Source of the DNA: Elusimicrobia bacterium GWB2_63_22
GTDB lineage: Bacteria > Elusimicrobiota > Elusimicrobia > Elusimicrobiales > UBA9959
Direction of reading: 5' to 3'
DNA: 64,000 nt
Assembly: GCA_001799735.1 (NCBI GenBank)
Contig: MGUA01000037.1
Span: forward strand, 1-64,000
The position numbers and the translations under genes were made by a program. The stretch's first letter is position 1; the number at the start of each line of letters is the position of its first letter. A model generated the notes under the pieces. That model had not been told where the DNA came from. It ran no database searches and saw only the letters and a program-made list of their open reading frames with translations. Of the stretch, positions 41,879 through 49,127 are shown in pieces.

Positions 41879-42253
41879 ATTATTTCCTTGGTGTATAGGT
41901 GGTTGGCCGACAGGCGCGCGTAAAGCGCGCGGCCGCACGAGCTTATGCCCGTGCCGACAAGTGCCGGAGTCCTAACAGTTGATCTGAGTTAAAAAGGAAA
42001 GGAGGCCCGGCAACCGCTGTTCATTACAATCTCCACCATAGCAAGCCTCCTGTGTTCGGAAATATTACTGTACTGATATTATACACTATCGCTCCCCTCA
42101 TCTTTAGGAAGGTTTTCACTTATATTGTTTACCAGCCTTAATGGATATTAATATTTTCGTGATTCATAAGAGTGGTAAAACAGGGCGGAAGCCGGGGAGA
42201 ATCTGCCCGGAGGGCCGCCCAAACACCAGAGGCGCCAGGCGGCGGGACCCGGG
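41879..42253. other. Intergenic region, 375 bp: methyltransferase leader and terminator of the ankyrin gene
   Basis: On the minus strand it holds a TATAAT-like element near 42085, the candidate leader ORF at 41989-42039, a GCGCGC hairpin near 41914-41930 and then the methyltransferase ribosome site. At 42183-42220 a GGGCGG/CCGCCC hairpin followed on the minus strand by TGTTTTA is a likely terminator of the ankyrin lipoprotein gene. The middle part is AT-rich compared with the surroundings. Confidence 0.6.
41989..42039 (-). CDS. Candidate 16-aa leader peptide upstream of the methyltransferase
   Basis: ATG at 42039 with a perfect AGGAGG site (42046-42051) six bases away, reading MVEIVMNSGCRASFPF and a TAA stop. 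The ribosome site is part of a 7-base inverted repeat (42045-42051 with 42000-42006) whose other arm is inside the ORF, so translation and RNA folding would be linked. It ends 110 bases before the methyltransferase start. Confidence 0.4.
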   Translation of the reverse strand: MVEIVMNSGCRASFPF

Positions 42254-43165
42254 TCAGTTCACCCAATCGCGAGGGACGCGGCCCGATGCGGCGCCTACGG
42301 CTTGGCCCGATTCCACCTCGGCCAGCCGCACATTGAGCTCCAGCACGGCGCCGGGCAGCTGCACCATTGCGCCTATCACCAGCAGGTCGGCTCCCAGCAT
42401 GCTGCCGATGCGCTTGGCGGATTCGGGGTCTATGGCTCCGGCGTTCTGCAGCTTGAGCTCCGAGAGCACCCGCTCTATCTGGTCGCGCTCCACTACTTTA
42501 AGTTTTTTCAGGCGTATCAGCTCGTTGGTGAAGCGCCCGGCCACTATATTGCCGTCGGTGGAGCCGCGGCCGTCGGAATAGGAAAACCCGGCCACGGCTA
42601 TGGTCTTACCCTCTCCGGCATAATCCTTCAGCAGCGCGGAGACCAGCGGGGCGTATTGTTCGGAGACGGCCGCGGCGCCGGCGGTTATGCCCAGCTTGGC
42701 TTTTATAGCGTCCTTTATGAGATCGGCCGCTACGGAGTGGCCGTTCTTCTCGGCCAGCGCGAGCGGAGTTCCCTCCTCGCTCTTGCCTTGCAGTTCGATC
42801 CAGTGTGATGGACCGGGATCGGGGTTCGCGCCCTTTTCAAGCAGGAATTGCACCATGCTCGTCCGGCCCATTCCGGCCGCGAGATGCAGCGGGGTGGCGC
42901 GGAGTCTGGTGCTGGCGTTAATATCGGCGCCGTGCTCTATCAGAAGCCTGGCGGCATCGACCGCGCCGAAGTAGGCCGCGATCTGAAGGGGCGTCTCGTG
43001 ATTGTAAGATGCGCTGCTCACCCGCTCGTTAGGATCGGCGCCCTGCTTCAGCAGTTCCGCCATGCGGACGGTGTCATTCTGACCCGCGGCACGGTAAAGG
43101 GCCGGCGCGCCGCAGGCCGCGGTAAAGGGCAATATCAAGAGAACCCCTATAACTCTTTTAATCAT
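42254..43165 (-). CDS. Lipoprotein with ankyrin repeats and CsgG/FlgO-like domain
   Basis: A 303-residue lipoprotein: signal peptide with lipobox TAAC at about residue 18. Residues about 25-150 hold three to four ankyrin repeats (for example TPLQIAAYFGAVDAARLL, TPLHLAAGMGRTSMVQFL), and residues about 165-295 a CsgG/FlgO-like domain (VVERDQIERVLSEL, GADLLVIGAMV). The C-terminal domain type also occurs in the barrel protein at 9498-10874. The start follows GGAGG. Probably a periplasmic outer-membrane-anchored binding module. Confidence 0.82.
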   Translation of the reverse strand: MIKRVIGVLLILPFTAACGAPALYRAAGQNDTVRMAELLKQGADPNERVSSASYNHETPLQIAAYFGAVDAARLLIEHGADINASTRLRATPLHLAAGMGRTSMVQFLLEKGANPDPGPSHWIELQGKSEEGTPLALAEKNGHSVAADLIKDAIKAKLGITAGAAAVSEQYAPLVSALLKDYAGEGKTIAVAGFSYSDGRGSTDGNIVAGRFTNELIRLKKLKVVERDQIERVLSELKLQNAGAIDPESAKRIGSMLGADLLVIGAMVQLPGAVLELNVRLAEVESGQAVGAASGRVPRDWVN

Positions 43166-43343
43166 TTTTCCTCCGGGAACGCGACAATGAAATATTATAT
43201 AAAATGGCCCGCCGGAAGCCCTTTTCCTATCCCAAAAATGTGTAATTCAGACCAGTTGTGAAATAGTGAAAAAAAGCTGCCCGCTTATTTACTAAGTAGG
43301 GCAGCTAATTCTAGGCGTTAAATTTGGGGTCCCCGCTTTATCT

Positions 43344-43748
43344 GTGTCACCTTGGAATATTGAAATCGTATTGAAAACCTCCGGTAGAGTGAATACGTTT
43401 CTCGAAAAGTATGTGCGGCCCCTGTTAAATTCCACAAACTTTTCCTCGGTGGCATTTTCAAATTTAACAATTGCCTTGACTCTGCACTGCCAAGGAATGT
43501 ATCACCTCTCCATTATCGAGGTGGATATGCCTTACTGGAAGAAGATGTATGTCGAGATGACGTCAGCCGAGCGGCGCGACCGGATTGTGGAAATTGTGAC
43601 GAAGGCTTCCTTGCGGCTGCTGAAAAAGAAACAGGCAGAGGCGGCGGGGCATGGGACCGAGACTCCGTGGGAAAAACTGCAAAAGTTCAACGCCGCGGCA
43701 GCCGCGGCGAGGGGCGAAAAAGCGTTTTTTGAAATTTGGGGTGGCTGA
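43344..43748 (+). CDS. Hypothetical ORF of foreign composition adjoining tRNA-His
   Basis: A 134-codon frame from a GTG, without a good ribosome site. The first half is notably AT-richer than its neighbours; the second half is Ala/Lys/Glu-rich and helical. Its last 12 bases overlap the 3' end of the minus-strand tRNA-His. It lies between two copies of an 11-base sequence (43320-43330 and 43732-43742), one being the tRNA 3' end. It may be a remnant of an integrated element. Coding status is uncertain. Confidence 0.35.
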   Translation: MSPWNIEIVLKTSGRVNTFLEKYVRPLLNSTNFSSVAFSNLTIALTLHCQGMYHLSIIEVDMPYWKKMYVEMTSAERRDRIVEIVTKASLRLLKKKQAEAAGHGTETPWEKLQKFNAAAAAARGEKAFFEIWGG

Positions 43749-43814
43749 CGGGATTTGAACCCGCGACCTCGCGTGCCACAGACGCGCGCTCTAACCAGCT
43801 GAGCTACAACCACC
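43737..43814 (-). tRNA. tRNA-His (anticodon GTG)
   Basis: Cloverleaf on the minus strand: acceptor GTGGTTG with CAGCCAC (one G-U), D arm AGCTCAGCTGGTTAGAGC, anticodon loop CTGTGGC-type with GTG, and T arm containing GGTTCAAATCC. The extra 5' G at 43814 opposite the C discriminator is the histidine identity element. CCA is encoded (43737-43739). Confidence 0.95.
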
Positions 43815-43880
43815 GTGTAGGCATATTTTAGTTTTTTTGGGGTTGGAAAACAAATGTATAATTTGGGCGGGAGAGTCTAT

Positions 43881-45299
43881 ATGATCAGAAAACCTGCCGT
43901 GGCCGGTAAATTTTACGAGGGAGACGCCGCTAAGCTCAAGGCTGAAGTCGCCGCTTTTCTCAAGAGCGGGGCGGCCCCCGCCGGCAGGCTGACCGGTTTC
44001 CTGGCTCCCCATGCCGGCTACACTTACTCCGGAGCGGCGGCCGGGGCCGCCTTCGCCTGTCTTAAGAACGCGGATATCGACACCCTGGTGATACTGGCCA
44101 CCGGCCACACCATGGCGCTGGATAAAGGCGCGCTGCCGGCGGAAGGTTCGTTCGAGACCCCGCTCGGCCTGGTGGAGATAGACACCCCCTTCTGTGCCGA
44201 GCTGCTTAAGGAGAAAAAACTTTTTGAGACCTCCCCCCGCGCCCACGCCGGCGAGCACGCCGTGGAGGTGCAGTTGCCTTTTCTGCAGGCGCTCAAAGGA
44301 GACAAGGTTAAGATAGTTCCCATCCTGTTCAACTCTTCCGACGAGGGACTGCTGCAGGAGGCCGGCCGCGCCATAGGCCGCGCCATGAAAGGCCGCCGTG
44401 CGCTGTTCTGCGTTTCCTCCGACCTCAGCCATTACCCGCCCGGCAAGATAGCGGAGCTTTCTGACCGCTCCGTGCTGCTGGCGCTGCGCCAGGCCATGCG
44501 CAACTCCAGCCCGGAGTACTTCGGCCTGGCCAACAGCCTGCTGCTCGCCAAGTCCTCCGCGCAGATGGATACTACAGCCTGCGGCCAGGCCGCCATGACG
44601 GCGGGCGCCGCCGCCGCGCTGGAGCTGGGGGCCAACGATTTCGAGCTGGCCGTGTACACGCATTCCGGCAAGGTTTCCGGAGACGACAGCGCCGTGGTTG
44701 GCTACGGGGCCGGCTTCTTTACCGAGGTTTCCCCCAAGCCCGCTGGCGCGCTGGCGCTGGGCGCTCCCATGAAGAAAGAACTGCTGGCCCTGGCGCGCAG
44801 CAGCATAGCCGCCTGCCTTAAAGCCGGAAAGACGCCGGAGCAGGCTCTTAACGCCAGGCCTGAATTCAACCAGCCGGCGGCGGTCTTTGTTACGCTGAAT
44901 ATCGGCGGCCGGCTGCGGGGCTGCATAGGCAGCCTGGAACCGCGCGGCACGCTGGCCGACATGGTGGCGGCCTACGCCGGGGCGGCGGCCTTCGAGGACC
45001 CGCGTTTTGCGCCGGTCACGGCGGCCGAGCTGGCCAAGATCACTATAGAGATTTCCGTGCTGTCGCCGCTGGAGCGGGTAGCCGGGCCTGAGGCGGTAAA
45101 GAAAGGGGTGCACGGCGTCTATGTCAGCGCCGGGCGGCGCTCCGGCACCTACCTGCCGCAGGTCTGGGAGCATTTCGACAGCCGGGAAGAGTTCCTCACT
45201 TCGCTCTGCCAAGAAAAAGCCGGCCTCTCGGCCGGCGCCTGGAAAGAAAAATCCACCGCGTTGTACATCTACACGGTGGATAATTTCTCCGAAGAGTAA
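43881..45299 (+). CDS. AmmeMemoRadiSam system fusion: MEMO1-like (B) plus AMMECR1-like (A)
   Basis: A 472-residue protein joining two families usually encoded by separate genes. Residues 1 to about 270 are MEMO/AmmeMemoRadiSam B (MIRKPAVAGKFYEGD, LAPHAGYTYSG, GEHAVEVQLPFL, SSDLSHYP). Residues about 285-470 are AMMECR1/AmmeMemoRadiSam A (LRGCIGSLEPRGTLADMV and FEDPRFAPV). The third partner, a radical SAM enzyme, is not in the window. The function of the system is unknown. I used the ATG at 43881, which matches the family's N-terminus; an ATG at 43854 is possible. Confidence 0.92.
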   Translation: MIRKPAVAGKFYEGDAAKLKAEVAAFLKSGAAPAGRLTGFLAPHAGYTYSGAAAGAAFACLKNADIDTLVILATGHTMALDKGALPAEGSFETPLGLVEIDTPFCAELLKEKKLFETSPRAHAGEHAVEVQLPFLQALKGDKVKIVPILFNSSDEGLLQEAGRAIGRAMKGRRALFCVSSDLSHYPPGKIAELSDRSVLLALRQAMRNSSPEYFGLANSLLLAKSSAQMDTTACGQAAMTAGAAAALELGANDFELAVYTHSGKVSGDDSAVVGYGAGFFTEVSPKPAGALALGAPMKKELLALARSSIAACLKAGKTPEQALNARPEFNQPAAVFVTLNIGGRLRGCIGSLEPRGTLADMVAAYAGAAAFEDPRFAPVTAAELAKITIEISVLSPLERVAGPEAVKKGVHGVYVSAGRRSGTYLPQVWEHFDSREEFLTSLCQEKAGLSAGAWKEKSTALYIYTVDNFSEE

Positions 45300-45305
45300 A
45301 CCTGG

Positions 45306-45740
45306 TTAAAGGGTCTTCAGCAGGTAGAAGAAGCCGAAAGCCGCGGCTCCTACTGCCAGAGCCGCGCCGCCCGTGCCGATCATCAGGAAGGCGAGCAAGC
45401 CTATTATTATAGCCGAGAAGATCTGGCTAAAATTGTCTCCGACGAATTTCTTCACTTTTTCGCCCATGGTGGGCTCTTTTTTCTCGGGGGTGGCGGCGGC
45501 GGCTGCAGGGGCCGAGGCGGCCGGGATGGCGGCTTTAAGGTCTATGCCCTTCGTCTTGCCGGTGGTCAGGGCGGATGTGTTGCTGACGCCGGCGGCCTGC
45601 ATTGCCTGCACGGCGGCGGTGTCGTTGCCGGCCGCAGCTTTAAGCTGGTCAAGGGCTTCACCCGCGTAGGCGAACCCCGTCGCCAGTATGAAGCTTCCCA
45701 GGATTATGAGGAAAACGGCTTTTGTGTTTTTCATATCCAT
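45306..45740 (-). CDS. Small exported membrane protein, unknown function
   Basis: A 144-residue product from ATG at 45740 (a second in-frame ATG follows two codons later). A signal peptide (about residues 1-24, ending AYA) leads to an Ala-rich periplasmic stretch, then a charged segment and two hydrophobic helices at the C-terminus (about 100-142). No family recognised. It converges with the AmmeMemo gene, with 6 bases between stops. Confidence 0.66.
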   Translation of the reverse strand: MDMKNTKAVFLIILGSFILATGFAYAGEALDQLKAAAGNDTAAVQAMQAAGVSNTSALTTGKTKGIDLKAAIPAASAPAAAAATPEKKEPTMGEKVKKFVGDNFSQIFSAIIIGLLAFLMIGTGGAALAVGAAAFGFFYLLKTL

Positions 45741-45898
45741 ATTATACGGATTGGGGCTGGTTTTTGAAAGGGCAATCTTTCCTATATCGCCATAGGCCAA
45801 AGGACCTATGCCCCTAAAAGGGCATGGGCAGCCGGAAGATTGTATGGTGGACTTACTGCGGGGCTGGGAAAAACGGCGGCAGGAGGCGGAGATTGAGG

Positions 45899-46096
45899 TT
45901 AAAACAGCTTATCCTGCTCCGTTTTGTCCTTATCCGGCTTTTCCTTCCTTTTCCCCAGGTGTTTAACGGCATCCTCCGCCTCGGTTAGGCCGAGGCGGAA
46001 GATGTCCACTATCTGGTAGCCGTCTTCCCTAAGCTGCTGGAGTTTTACGTTGTCGTCTTCCGACAGAGAGATGACTATCTGGTAGCGTGGTTTCAT
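45899..46096 (-). CDS. Small charged protein, second gene of a two-gene cassette
   Basis: A 65-residue product. Residues 1-45 contain two beta strands and a helix (RYQIVISLSEDDNVKLQQLREDG), and the last 18 are Lys/Asp/Glu-rich. It begins four bases after the stop of the first small gene, and its GGAAGG site lies inside that gene's end, so the two are coupled. Size and arrangement recall a toxin-antitoxin or phage-type regulator pair, but no family match supports it. Confidence 0.55.
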   Translation of the reverse strand: MKPRYQIVISLSEDDNVKLQQLREDGYQIVDIFRLGLTEAEDAVKHLGKRKEKPDKDKTEQDKLF

Positions 46097-46099
46097 TGG

Positions 46100-46249
46100 T
46101 TACCTTCCTTTCCCGGTGTAGGCTAATGCTAATTTTATGCGGTCGGCGCGGGCTATGGTGGCGCCCATTTTACCGTCTTTGATCAGGCCGAGGGTTGCAC
46201 ACATCCAGACTTTGAACTCTTTCTGCAGCATGTACCGTTGAGTGTTCAT
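46100..46249 (-). CDS. Small basic protein, first gene of a two-gene cassette
   Basis: A 49-residue basic protein (MNTQRYMLQKEFKVWMCATL at its start) with a predicted helix-turn-helix-like spacing but no certain motif. The ATG at 46249 has an excellent AAGGAGGAG site. It lies downstream of a consensus promoter with repeated sequence at 46271-46305. A basic N-terminal protein followed by an acidic partner fits a self-regulating pair; this is inference. Confidence 0.55.
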   Translation of the reverse strand: MNTQRYMLQKEFKVWMCATLGLIKDGKMGATIARADRIKLALAYTGKGR

Positions 46250-46275
46250 ATCTCCTCCTTGCTTGCGACAAATAT

Positions 46276-46305
46276 AGTATAGCATAGGATAGCATAGTTT
46301 GTCAA
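46276..46305 (-). promoter_or_regulatory. Consensus promoter with direct repeats upstream of the small cassette
   Basis: Read on the minus strand: TTGACA (46300-46305), 18 bases, TATACT (46276-46281). The spacer and the -10 region consist of repeated CTATGCTAT-type units, which would suit binding of a dimeric repressor over the promoter. The ribosome site and ATG follow about 20 bases later. Confidence 0.72.
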
Positions 46306-46435
46306 GGGGTAATTTTCCCCCCTCTGCATAAATGCTTGTAAAACATACACTTTTTTCTCCCCCTCCCTATGAAGGGATGTGTCCCTTCCAGCAAATTTGT
46401 CCGCAGACGGTAATTTAAATTGCTAGAATCTCCAC

Positions 46436-47251
46436 ATGAAGAGATTGCAATTCACGCCCGGCCGCACTCTGATTTGCGGTATCGTCAACGTTACTCCTGA
46501 TTCTTTTTCGGACGGCGGCAAGTGGGATTCAACCCAGGCCGCGGTGGCCCACGCTCTTGAACTGGAGGCCCAGGGGGCAGATATGCTGGATATTGGCGGC
46601 GAATCCTCCCGCCCCGGCAGCGCCCCTGTCTCCCTTGAAGAAGAAGGAAGGCGGGTTATACCGGTGCTGGAGGCCCTGGCGGGCCGGGTTAAGTTGCCGG
46701 TTTCGGTGGATACCTGCAAGCCGGAGCTGGCCATAATGGCCGTAAAGGCCGGGGCGGACATAATTAACGATATAACCGGTTTTACCGATCCTGCCATGCT
46801 GGCGGCAGTTGCCGCTACCGGTGCCGGCGCCATTGCCATGCATATGCAGGGCCAGCCGCGCACCATGCAGGCCGCGCCTATATATAAGGAAGTGGTGGGC
46901 GAGGTTAAAGCTTTCCTGGCGGCCAGGGCGGCGGCGCTGGCGAAAGCCGGCGTTAAGGACATAATGCTTGACCCCGGCATCGGCTTTGGCAAGACGCTGG
47001 AGCATAACCTGGCGCTGATAGCGCGGCTGGGCGAGCTCCGCGCCTTGGGCTACCCGGTGTTCCTCGGCGTATCCCGCAAAAAGTTCATCGGTACCCTGGC
47101 CGGCGGCGAGCCGCATGAAAGGCTTGCCGGCACCATAGCGGCCTGCGTGGCCGGGGCCGCCGCCGGCGCCGATATAATACGGGTGCACGACGTGACAGAC
47201 TGCCGCCGGGCCATGCTGGTGGCCGACGCCATAAGGGCCGCCGGTAGATGA
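46436..47251 (+). CDS. folP: Dihydropteroate synthase
   Basis: Joins p-aminobenzoate to the pterin pyrophosphate in folate synthesis; the target of sulfonamides. The 271-residue TIM barrel has CGIVNVTPDSFSDGG near residue 14, LDIGGESSRPGS near 50, SVDTCKP near 92, INDITGF near 112, DPGIGFGKTLEHN near 178 and GVSRKKFIG near 205. The folKC gene begins four bases before its stop (ATGA), so they are co-translated. Confidence 0.96.
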   Translation: MKRLQFTPGRTLICGIVNVTPDSFSDGGKWDSTQAAVAHALELEAQGADMLDIGGESSRPGSAPVSLEEEGRRVIPVLEALAGRVKLPVSVDTCKPELAIMAVKAGADIINDITGFTDPAMLAAVAATGAGAIAMHMQGQPRTMQAAPIYKEVVGEVKAFLAARAAALAKAGVKDIMLDPGIGFGKTLEHNLALIARLGELRALGYPVFLGVSRKKFIGTLAGGEPHERLAGTIAACVAGAAAGADIIRVHDVTDCRRAMLVADAIRAAGR

Positions 47252-48981
47252 AAGTTTACCTTTCCCTCGGTTCCAACCTCGGCGACAGGTTGGCCAACCT
47301 GCAGCGCGCGTTGGCGCTGCTCGGGCGAAGCGGCTGCCGGGTCGTCAGGAAGTCTTCAGTTTACGAGACCGCCCCCCTCTACTATCTCGCCCAGCCCGCT
47401 TTCTTCAACCAGGCCGTTGTCTGCGAGACCCGGCTTTCCCCCGAAGGCCTGCTGGCGCTTATAGGGCGCGCGGAGAAGGCGCTCAAGCGCAGCCGCCTGG
47501 TAAAGAACGGGCCGCGCACGGCGGACATCGACATCCTTTTTTACGGCGGGCACGTGATAAACGGCCCCGGGCTGCAGGTGCCACACCCCCGCCTGGCCGA
47601 GCGCGAGTTTGTGCTGGCCCCGCTGGCCGAAATAGCGCCCGGCCTGCGGCACCCGGTCACCGGGGTAAGCGCGGCCGAGATGCTGGCGGCCCTTAAAGAC
47701 CTCGGGGGCGCGCGCCGCCTGCCCGCCACTTACGACGAGGCCCAGGCCTGGCTGGCCGCCCTCCCCCCGCCGTCGGCTTCGGCCCATTACTCGCTGGACA
47801 AAATAAAGGCCGCCCTCGCCGGGCTGGGCAGGCCTGAAAAACACATGGGCCTGGTGGTACACATAACGGGGTCTACCGGCAAAACCAGCTCCGCCTGCCT
47901 GACGGCTGCGGCCCTGACGGCCTGCGGCCACCGTACCGGGCTCTACACCAGCCCGCATCTCACCGGGCCGCGCGAACGCATAAAGCTGGGCGGCGCGGAG
48001 ATAAGCCGCAAAGATTTTCTCTCTTGCCTGCTGAAAGTGGAGTCTGTCGCCGCCGGGGAGCTTTCTTATTTTGAACTGCTCACCGCTATGGCTTTTCTGT
48101 ATTTTTCTCAGAAGAAGGCGCGCTTCTCGGTGATAGAGGCCGGGCTGGGCGGACGCCTGGACGCTACCAACGCCGCCGATGGCGCGGTGGCCGGCATCAC
48201 GTCGGTGAGCCTGGAGCACGCGGCGCTGCTGGGCCCCGGGCTAAAAGATATCGCCGCGCATAAGGCCGGCATCATAAAGGAAGGGAGCTGCGCGCTGGCG
48301 GGCCTGCGGATCCCGCCGGCGGCGCTGGCTGTGATCGCAGCCCGGGCGGCCGCCGTTAACGCCGGGCTCGCCAGGCCGTCGCGCTATACCGCCTATCTCG
48401 GCCCGCTGGCCAGGCGTGGAGGAAGCTTTCAGGCCGAGAACGGCGCTTTCGCGCTGAGTCTCGCCGCCATGGCCGCCGGGCTGGCCGGGGGAGAGTTCAA
48501 TCTTAACAAGGCCGCGGCCGCGCTGCCGGGCGCCGTCCCCCCCGGCCGCCTTGAAGCCCTTAAATACAAAGGGCGCGGTTTTATCCTCGACGGGGCGCAT
48601 AACGCCGAGGGCGTGGCCGCCCTGCTGGCGGAGCCGGCCCTGCTCGGCCGCCGGCTGTACCTGGTGCTGTCCCTCATGGAGGATAAGGCGCTGGGCCTTT
48701 TAGTGGGCAAGTTCGCGGCTGTCGCCGAGGGTGTCATCTTCACGCGGGCCTCTTCCTACCGCGCCGCGGACCCCGTAAAATTAAAAGGCCTGCTGCCCGC
48801 GTCTTTCGCCGGGCGCGCCGAAGTTGTAGCGGCGCCTGGCAGGGCACTGGCTGCCGCCCTGCGGCTGGCGCCCGCCGGCGCCGTGGTGCTGGCCGCGGGC
48901 AGCCTCTACCTCGCCGGGGATATAAAGGCTTTCCTGAAAGGCCGCACCGTCACCCACCCCAAAGAAATGCTGACCAAATAA
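47248..48981 (+). CDS. folKC: Bifunctional HPPK (FolK) / folylpolyglutamate-dihydrofolate synthase (FolC) fusion
   Basis: A 577-residue two-domain enzyme. Residues about 1-160 are FolK (LSLGSNLGDRLANLQRAL, RTADIDILFYGG, PHPRLAEREFVLAPL), which pyrophosphorylates the pterin. Residues about 175-577 are FolC: ATP loop HITGSTGKTSSA near 205 (usual form GTNGKGS), GLGGRLDATNA near 306, ILDGAHNAEGV near 447. Together with FolP upstream this covers most of the late folate pathway. Separate genes are the rule; a fusion is unusual. FolK and FolC calls are both secure. Confidence 0.93.
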   Translation: MKVYLSLGSNLGDRLANLQRALALLGRSGCRVVRKSSVYETAPLYYLAQPAFFNQAVVCETRLSPEGLLALIGRAEKALKRSRLVKNGPRTADIDILFYGGHVINGPGLQVPHPRLAEREFVLAPLAEIAPGLRHPVTGVSAAEMLAALKDLGGARRLPATYDEAQAWLAALPPPSASAHYSLDKIKAALAGLGRPEKHMGLVVHITGSTGKTSSACLTAAALTACGHRTGLYTSPHLTGPRERIKLGGAEISRKDFLSCLLKVESVAAGELSYFELLTAMAFLYFSQKKARFSVIEAGLGGRLDATNAADGAVAGITSVSLEHAALLGPGLKDIAAHKAGIIKEGSCALAGLRIPPAALAVIAARAAAVNAGLARPSRYTAYLGPLARRGGSFQAENGAFALSLAAMAAGLAGGEFNLNKAAAALPGAVPPGRLEALKYKGRGFILDGAHNAEGVAALLAEPALLGRRLYLVLSLMEDKALGLLVGKFAAVAEGVIFTRASSYRAADPVKLKGLLPASFAGRAEVVAAPGRALAAALRLAPAGAVVLAAGSLYLAGDIKAFLKGRTVTHPKEMLTK

Positions 48982-48984
48982 AAA

Positions 48985-49007
48985 AGCCGGGGAGTTCTTC
49001 CCCGGCT
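48985..49007 (-). terminator. Intrinsic terminator after tRNA-Arg
   Basis: AGCCGGGGA and TCCCCGGCT with a 5-base loop. On the minus strand it is followed by TTTTTT, so it most probably ends the tRNA-Arg transcript; on the plus strand it lies just after the folKC stop with no T-run. Confidence 0.8.
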
Positions 49008-49018
49008 GAAATCTGGAG

Positions 49019-49090
49019 TGTCCCCACCAGGAATCGAACCTGGATCGCCTGCTTAGAAGGCAGGAGCTCTATCCGTTGAGCTATGGGGAC
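49019..49090 (-). tRNA. tRNA-Arg (anticodon TCT)
   Basis: Minus-strand cloverleaf: acceptor GTCCCCA with TGGGGAC, D arm AGCTCAACGGATAGAGC, anticodon stem CCTGC/GCAGG with loop CTTCTAA (TCT), T arm containing GGTTCGATTCC, discriminator A. CCA is not encoded. A terminator follows. Confidence 0.95.
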
Positions 49091-49127
49091 AATTTGTATA
49101 TTTTACAACAATAACCCGCGGGAACGG

